The translations under genes and the position numbers were made by a program. This document shows positions 59,311 through 64,000 of a DNA stretch of 64,000 nt, piece after piece; positions within the stretch are counted from its first letter, which is position 1; every line of letters starts with the position of its first letter. The stretch spans positions 1 through 64,000 of the forward strand of contig JAWSUE010000005.1 of assembly GCA_033549065.1 (NCBI GenBank), read 5' to 3'. The notes beneath the pieces were generated by a model, which was not told the DNA's origin, made no database searches, and saw only the letters and a program-made list of their open reading frames with translations. The stretch comes from Bacillota bacterium (GTDB lineage: Bacteria > Bacillota > Dethiobacteria > DTU022).

Positions 59311-60153
59311 TTGAAAACGTTTGATTGGACGGATATTCAAAAACAAAGATTACAGGAACTTGGAGCAGCGGAAGCCGATTTTACACTCCATTTCAGGAGC
59401 GCTGAAGAACGAAACAGTCGTTACCAGGAGATCGAAACTGAACTGGTGCGCCGGGGTAAGGAACAGCTGCTCGATTATCGCGATCACATTCGCAGGCCGG
59501 CAATCCTGCAGCTTGAGCACTGCCTGGTGGATGTATTAACAGAAAAAGGTTTTTCCCAGGTTACCACACCCCTGCTGCTCTCAAAAGGACTGCTGGCGAA
59601 AATGACTATCACCGAAGAGCACCCACTGTTCAGGCAGGTATTCTGGATAGATTCCAAACGCTGCCTACGTCCGATGCTTGCTCCTAACCTCTACTATGTT
59701 CTGAAGGATTTGCTGAGAATATGGCCACATCCGGTAAGCATATTCGAGATTGGCCCCTGTTTTCGCAAGGATTCTCAGGGAGGAAGTCATATGCAGGAAT
59801 TTACCATGCTCAACCTGGTTGAGATGGGTTTACCCGAAGCGGATCGTCAGAAAAGGATCAGAGAATTGGCTCAACTGGTTATGAATGCTGCCGGAATAGA
59901 AAATTATAGTCTGGAGACAGAGAGTTCTGATGTGTATAAGGAAACTATAGATGTGCTTTGCGGTGACCTGGAGCTTGGCTCGGGAGCAATGGGTCCGCAT
60001 GAACTGGATCTGCAGTGGGGAATTGACGTCCCCTGGGTGGGAATAGGTTTTGGTTTGGAACGCCTGGTTATGGTCCGGCAGGGTCATAATAATATACAGA
60101 AATCGGGTAGGAGTCTTACATACCTTAATGGTATTCGATTAAACCTTAAGTGA
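59311..60153 (+). CDS. pylSc: Pyrrolysyl-tRNA synthetase, catalytic subunit
   Basis: A 280-residue class II synthetase core, equal to the C-terminal half of archaeal PylS. Motif 2 is FEIGPCFRKDSQGGSHMQEF with FTMLNLVEMG, where N168 corresponds to the substrate-gating asparagine of PylRS, and motif 3 is VGIGFGLERLVMV. It charges tRNA-Pyl with pyrrolysine. The tRNA-binding N-terminal part is a separate gene (pylSn, 63364), as in bacterial systems. The start seems to be TTG 59311; a mini-frame ATGCGGTGA directly upstream may affect initiation. Confidence 0.93.
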   Translation: MKTFDWTDIQKQRLQELGAAEADFTLHFRSAEERNSRYQEIETELVRRGKEQLLDYRDHIRRPAILQLEHCLVDVLTEKGFSQVTTPLLLSKGLLAKMTITEEHPLFRQVFWIDSKRCLRPMLAPNLYYVLKDLLRIWPHPVSIFEIGPCFRKDSQGGSHMQEFTMLNLVEMGLPEADRQKRIRELAQLVMNAAGIENYSLETESSDVYKETIDVLCGDLELGSGAMGPHELDLQWGIDVPWVGIGFGLERLVMVRQGHNNIQKSGRSLTYLNGIRLNLK

Positions 60154-60210
60154 TCTATTTAATTGGTGCGCGGGAATAATGAAGCTGGGTAAATCAACAG
60201 GTGAGATTTA

Positions 60211-61296
60211 ATGAACAAAGAGATGAGAGAAACAAAAATCAGGCAAATTAAAGGCAAAGCCAGGGAACTGAAATTTCTTGAAGATGAAGAAATCTTATTC
60301 CTGCTCAATCTTCGTGAAGAGAATGAAACAAAACTACTTTTCAAAGCTGCCCGGGAAATGCGCAGCAGCTATTTCGGTAAAAAAGTATTTCTGTACGGGT
60401 TTATATATTTTTCCACCTATTGCCGTAATGATTGCACATTCTGTTTTTACCGGCGTTCAAATCCCGAGAGTGAAAGATACCGCAAGTCGAGAGCGGAGAT
60501 TATCGATACTGCAGAAAAATTAACTGAATCAGGTGTTCACCTGCTGGATTTGACAATGGGGGAAGATCCTAATTATTTTTCCACCGGCTGTTTTGAAGAG
60601 CTGCTCGAGACGACGGCCCTGGTAAAAGAACTTACCGGAATGCCGGTTATGATCTCACCCGGCGTGGTTCCGAAAGATATTTTAAGTGAGTTTTGCCGGA
60701 TAGGAGTTGACTGGTATGCCTGTTACCAGGAGACACATAACCGGAAACTTTATGAAAAATTAAGGATCCACCAGGATTATGACGAAAGACTCAATTTAAA
60801 ATATTATGCGCATGAGCTTGGTATGCTGGCCGAAGAGGGTTTGCTGGCAGGTGTTGGAGAGACAGCTGAAGACGTGGTTCAGTCCTTCAAGGTAATGAAG
60901 GAACTAGAAGCTGACCAGGTAAGGGTGATGAGTTTTGTTCCACAGAAAGGGACTCCCCTGGAAAATGTTAAAGTTATACCCCGTCTGCGGGAAATGGTGA
61001 TCATTGCCATTATGCGCTTGCTTTTTCCTGATCGGTTAATTCCCGCATCACTTGATGTAGACGGTATTTCCGGTTTGAAAGACCGACTTAATGCCGGCGC
61101 GAATGTGATAACCTCTTTAATACCTCCTGATCAGGGTCTCTGTGGAGTATCCCAGAGTACACTTGACATCAGGGAAGGCGGAAGAACAGTGGCCGGAACT
61201 CTACCGATTTTGAAAAGCTGCGGTCTGGAATCAGCTTCAAAATCAGATTATGCAGAATGGATTAAAAACCGAAAGAAATTATATATTCAAGTATAA
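60211..61296 (+). CDS. pylB: 3-methylornithine synthase (radical SAM)
   Basis: A 361-residue radical SAM enzyme. The CxxxCxxC cluster motif is YFSTYCRNDCTFCFYRR (C71, C75, C78), with LLDLTMGEDPNYF and MISPGVVPKDIL in the barrel. PylB isomerises L-lysine to (3R)-3-methyl-D-ornithine, the first step of pyrrolysine synthesis. AGGTGAG precedes ATG 60211, and pylC starts 20 bp after the stop. Confidence 0.93.
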   Translation: MNKEMRETKIRQIKGKARELKFLEDEEILFLLNLREENETKLLFKAAREMRSSYFGKKVFLYGFIYFSTYCRNDCTFCFYRRSNPESERYRKSRAEIIDTAEKLTESGVHLLDLTMGEDPNYFSTGCFEELLETTALVKELTGMPVMISPGVVPKDILSEFCRIGVDWYACYQETHNRKLYEKLRIHQDYDERLNLKYYAHELGMLAEEGLLAGVGETAEDVVQSFKVMKELEADQVRVMSFVPQKGTPLENVKVIPRLREMVIIAIMRLLFPDRLIPASLDVDGISGLKDRLNAGANVITSLIPPDQGLCGVSQSTLDIREGGRTVAGTLPILKSCGLESASKSDYAEWIKNRKKLYIQV

Positions 61297-61316
61297 TAAA
61301 CCCGGGAGGTCATTAA

Positions 61317-62492
61317 ATGCGTGCTGCTGTTATTGGCGGAAGGCTCCAGGGTCTTGAAGCCGTTTATTTGGCCAGAAAAGCCGGTTGGGATATAGTGCTG
61401 GTAGATATTAAATCTTCAGTTCCTGCTCAGAATATGGCTGACACTTTCTACTTAACTGATGCCCGAAGAAAAGACGAACTGGCGGCAGTTTTGTCCGGAT
61501 CGGACATTATCATACCCGCTCTTGAAAACAGGGCCGTTTTAGCCAATCTCATTGATACTGCAGAAGTGCTGGATATTCCTCTGGCTCTCGACTTAAATGC
61601 ATATGATCTTTCTTCATCGAAAATTGCTTCCGATCAGCTCTTTGAGGATATCGGAGTGGCTTATCCAAAACATTGGCCTGGCTGCTGTTATCCCCTGATT
61701 GCCAAACCAACCGGAGCAAGTGGGAGTGAAGGGGTGATTCGGCTGCAGGATGAATCCGATCTGGAGTTGTTCAGAAAAAAGATAGGTGATGAAGAAGACC
61801 GATGGGTTCTCCAGGAGTATCTTACCGGTCCATCCTATTCTATTGAAATAATCGGCTATAAAGGGGAATATCTACCTTTGCAGGTAACCGGCCTTGAAAT
61901 GGACGATATATACGATTGCAAAAGGGTTCTTGCGCCGGCTGACCTGTCTGAGGAATTAAAGGATCACTTTTCCGCGTTAGCGACAAATATTGCAGAAGAA
62001 ATTAATTTGAATGGTATTATGGATGTGGAAGTGATTTTAAATAAAGGTGTTCTCAAAGTGTTGGAAATAGATGCTCGTCTGCCCAGTCAAACCCCAACTG
62101 CAGTTTTCCATTCGACGGGAATAAATATGCTTGAAACTCTTACCGCGACGTTCATAAATGGTCGGTTGAACAAAGATGTTATAGTTGAAGATAAGAAAGC
62201 GGTTATTTTTGAACATATTTTTGTCTCCCCCGGTAAAATTACTGTTAGTGGGGAACATGTAGTATCTGAAGCTGGTCCGCTGGCCCTTCTGGAAGATTTT
62301 TTCGGTGCTGACGAAGCATTAACCAATTATGCCCCGGGTATGGAAAAATGGATGGCCACATTAATCATAACCGGCAGTGATTCAACTGATGTCCGTAATA
62401 AAAGAGAGTCAGTAATCAAGCGGCTTATGACTGAAATGGATCTAATAGATTATCTGGATCCTGAACCCCGGGTTCAAGATATTAAATCGTGA
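61317..62492 (+). CDS. pylC: 3-methylornithine-lysine ligase (ATP-grasp)
   Basis: A 391-residue ATP-grasp ligase: AVIGGRLQGLEAVYLARKAG at the N-terminus, PLIAKPTGASGSEGVIRLQ (ATP lid), VEVILNKGVLKVLEIDARLP (metal-binding end). It joins 3-methylornithine to the epsilon-amino group of a second lysine. GGAGG is 8 bp upstream of ATG 61317. Order and spacing between pylB and pylD fix the assignment. Confidence 0.93.
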   Translation: MRAAVIGGRLQGLEAVYLARKAGWDIVLVDIKSSVPAQNMADTFYLTDARRKDELAAVLSGSDIIIPALENRAVLANLIDTAEVLDIPLALDLNAYDLSSSKIASDQLFEDIGVAYPKHWPGCCYPLIAKPTGASGSEGVIRLQDESDLELFRKKIGDEEDRWVLQEYLTGPSYSIEIIGYKGEYLPLQVTGLEMDDIYDCKRVLAPADLSEELKDHFSALATNIAEEINLNGIMDVEVILNKGVLKVLEIDARLPSQTPTAVFHSTGINMLETLTATFINGRLNKDVIVEDKKAVIFEHIFVSPGKITVSGEHVVSEAGPLALLEDFFGADEALTNYAPGMEKWMATLIITGSDSTDVRNKRESVIKRLMTEMDLIDYLDPEPRVQDIKS

Positions 62493-62504
62493 GAGGGCGA
62501 TAAT

Positions 62505-63359
62505 GTGACCAGATTGATTTCGGAACAGGTGGTAAATATACCACATACCCTCAATGAGTATGATGAAGATTTGAAGCGAAAAACCAGTTATTCACTAAAA
62601 GAGATCGCTGTGTTGGCTGTCGGAACAGGGGCGGCAATTATCAATCCTGAAGATTATAAGGTCGCCGTTATTCCTGTTGCATCAGGCCAGGGAATCATCA
62701 GCGGGTTTTCTGAAGCAGTACGGGCGATTGCTGTTTACCTGGGATTTAACTCGTACATAACGGAGGCAGCAGACCTGGGTGGTTTGATCGAGGCCTACCA
62801 GGGTAATACCGATGCTATAATCCTGGCAGATGACTTTAATTATGCGGCTATTAATTTAAATAACCGTAAAGTTGCTGACAATACGGGAGCAACTGCAAAA
62901 GGTTATGTCACCGCCCTGTCAAAAATGGCCGGAGGAATTAAAGACAAGGAAGTTTTATTGATTGGAGCCGGACCGGTTGGCATGAGGGCAGCAGAAAACC
63001 TGTGTGAGGCAGGCGCCATTCCGGTAATTTATGATAGAGATAAAAGAAAGGAGCAGGTACTGGCCGAAGGTCTGAAAAAGAAATTTCACATGGGCATCAA
63101 GTTTGGTCTGAGCCTCGGCGAAATCTTGGATAGGGTCACACTAATTTTCGATGCCTCACCGGGAAGAAATTTGATCAAGGCTGATCAGCTTTCAGAAAAA
63201 ACTATGGTTGCCGCTCCAGGCCTGCCCCTTGGTTTCGATCAGGAGGCCTTAAAAATAATTGAGCCCAGGCTGATACACGATCCCCTGCAGTTGGGAACGG
63301 CTGTGATGCTTTTTGATGTTTTCACCAAACCGTTTCATCAGCTATACCTGGAGGAGTAA
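62505..63359 (+). CDS. pylD: Pyrrolysine synthase (NAD-dependent)
   Basis: A 284-residue Rossmann dehydrogenase with VLLIGAGPVGMRAAENLCEA and a helical N-terminal half (VVNIPHTLNEYDEDLKRKTS). PylD oxidises the dipeptide intermediate so that it cyclises to pyrrolysine. Start GTG 62505 has GAGAGGG upstream. It is 12 bp from pylC and 4 bp from pylSn. Confidence 0.93.
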   Translation: MTRLISEQVVNIPHTLNEYDEDLKRKTSYSLKEIAVLAVGTGAAIINPEDYKVAVIPVASGQGIISGFSEAVRAIAVYLGFNSYITEAADLGGLIEAYQGNTDAIILADDFNYAAINLNNRKVADNTGATAKGYVTALSKMAGGIKDKEVLLIGAGPVGMRAAENLCEAGAIPVIYDRDKRKEQVLAEGLKKKFHMGIKFGLSLGEILDRVTLIFDASPGRNLIKADQLSEKTMVAAPGLPLGFDQEALKIIEPRLIHDPLQLGTAVMLFDVFTKPFHQLYLEE

Positions 63360-63363
63360 GGTT

Positions 63364-63690
63364 ATGGACACAGTAAAGAGATATTACCGTAAAAGGGTTG
63401 AATTTTTTCGTCTGCTTCAGAAGATGAAGCTATGGCCTTCCCGTAAAGGCATATTACACGGGATAAAAACTTTTGAGATAAAAGGCAACCAGGCCATGAT
63501 CACTACCCATTGCAACGAGACTTTTCTGGCTTACAATTCAAAGAACAGCAGGGCTGCCCGTTTTTTACGTAACAAATGGAATTTTACCCCCTGCCCAACC
63601 TGCAGGGTTCCGTCCTGGAAACTTGACAAGTACTCCTCGACCCGCTTCAGCCAGTCCTACGGGTCAGATCTGACCGATAACGAATCCTGA
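63364..63690 (+). CDS. pylSn: Pyrrolysyl-tRNA synthetase N-terminal tRNA-binding protein
   Basis: A 108-residue basic protein: TVKRYYRKRVEFFRLLQKMK, then KGILHGIKTFEIKGNQAMIT (tRNA-binding domain), with zinc-binding candidates in THCNETFLAYN and the C-P-T-C pair of NFTPCPTCRVP. It binds tRNA-Pyl and assists PylSc. Start ATG 63364 is preceded by GGAGGAGTAAGGTT within the pylD end. It completes the operon pylT-Sc-B-C-D-Sn. A perfect palindrome GGTCAGATCTGACC (63662-63675) lies near its 3' end. Confidence 0.92.
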   Translation: MDTVKRYYRKRVEFFRLLQKMKLWPSRKGILHGIKTFEIKGNQAMITTHCNETFLAYNSKNSRAARFLRNKWNFTPCPTCRVPSWKLDKYSSTRFSQSYGSDLTDNES

Positions 63691-63779
63691 TTTATTATTG
63701 GAACAGTATAATAAGCTTTTTACAATAACGGATATTGAAGTTATTAAACCATACTAGTTGGAAGGAGGCATCATCTATA

Positions 63780-64000
63780 ATGAAAGATTATATTAATAGG
63801 CTTCAGCCAAAACCGCTGACTGATCTTGTTCAACATCTTCAGGGGATGATTCAGGGCAAGTTATGGCTGAAAGTATTAATTGCCATGGTACTGGGTGTTG
63901 CTACAGGGATTATTTTATCGCCCCAGATTGGGTTGGTGCCACTGAATACTGCTGAAGTTGTAGGCAGTTGGTTGGCTATACCAGGTAACCTTTTCCTTGG
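63780..64000 (+). CDS. Dicarboxylate/amino-acid:cation symporter, N-terminal part
   Basis: ATG 63780 follows GAAGGAGG; 73 codons are visible before the window ends. LWLKVLIAMVLGVATGIILS with IPGNLFL is typical of the first two helices of DAACS (GltP/DctA-like) sodium/proton symporters. The start lies 90 bp after pylSn. A TATAAT at 63707-63712 could give it its own promoter. Substrate not determinable from this part. Confidence 0.8.
   Translation, partial: MKDYINRLQPKPLTDLVQHLQGMIQGKLWLKVLIAMVLGVATGIILSPQIGLVPLNTAEVVGSWLAIPGNLFL

Noticed and set aside
63662-63675. Perfect palindrome GGTCAGATCTGACC as a terminator or operator
   Set aside because: It lies inside the pylSn coding end, has no following T-run, and a 14-bp palindrome can occur by chance; noted only in the gene entry.
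1-64000. CRISPR arrays, rRNA genes, integrases or replication origins
   Set aside because: No regularly spaced repeats, rRNA-like sequence, integrase family motifs or DnaA-box clusters were seen on reading.

Overview
The window looks like a chromosomal stretch from a strictly anaerobic, low-to-mid GC member of the Bacillota (Clostridia). Pointers are the strong AGGAGG ribosome-binding sites, TTGACA/TATAAT promoters, an aldehyde:ferredoxin oxidoreductase, corrinoid methyl-transfer proteins, a dockerin domain, molybdenum hydroxylases, and the split bacterial type of pyrrolysine operon. No rRNA and no CRISPR array were seen. The only tRNA is the amber-decoding tRNA-Pyl.

Layout. 1-11 kb is an accessory region crowded with five toxin-antitoxin pairs (RelE/ParD-like, three PIN-domain pairs, MntA/HepT), an autoregulated-looking membrane protein/XRE operon, gene remnants, and single metabolic genes (aldo/keto reductase, alpha/beta hydrolase, class II aldolase, CPBP protease). 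11-28.8 kb holds an inositol-monophosphatase-family gene and then a purine/uric-acid type catabolic cluster resembling E. coli ygeW-ygeX-ygeY-ygfK-ssnA-xdhD: two amidohydrolases, a YgeW carbamoyltransferase, a YgeY hydrolase, a three-subunit xanthine-dehydrogenase-type enzyme, an XdhD-type fused enzyme, a shortened YgfK, diaminopropionate ammonia-lyase, and a CoA-disulfide-reductase-like flavoprotein. A REP-associated tyrosine transposase (RAYT) with exact 27-bp inverted ends sits in the divergent promoter region of that cluster, and related palindromes lie elsewhere. 28.9-35.7 kb is mixed: membrane proteins, a CHAP-dockerin wall protein, a DMT permease, a selenocysteine-containing AhpD-like protein hidden by an in-frame TGA, a U32 protein, and decaying flavodoxin/GNAT genes. 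35.8-40.5 kb carries an SLC13 transporter, a tungsten AOR and an iron alcohol dehydrogenase.

40.6-50.9 kb is a Liv-type ABC importer followed by a C-GCAxxG-C-C protein, two corrinoid proteins, a GntR/UTRA regulator, a uroporphyrinogen-decarboxylase-like methyltransferase, a DUF1638 protein and a MoaD/ThiS-like protein. I read it as uptake and demethylation of an unidentified methylated or methoxylated compound. 51-57.7 kb encodes beta-oxidation-like steps (MBL hydrolase, SDR, thiolase, fused hydroxyacyl-CoA dehydrogenase/enoyl-CoA hydratase, CoA-transferase), followed by an MFS permease.

59.2-63.7 kb is a complete pyrrolysine system: pylT (tRNA-Pyl, anticodon CUA), pylSc, pylB, pylC, pylD and pylSn, all in one direction. 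A dicarboxylate/amino-acid:cation symporter gene runs off the right edge. Together with the UGA-decoded AhpD-like gene, the window suggests an organism that uses both selenocysteine and pyrrolysine. TAG also terminates at least ten ordinary genes here, so amber decoding is probably conditional or local. All names rest on motif and family recognition by eye; no database search was run.
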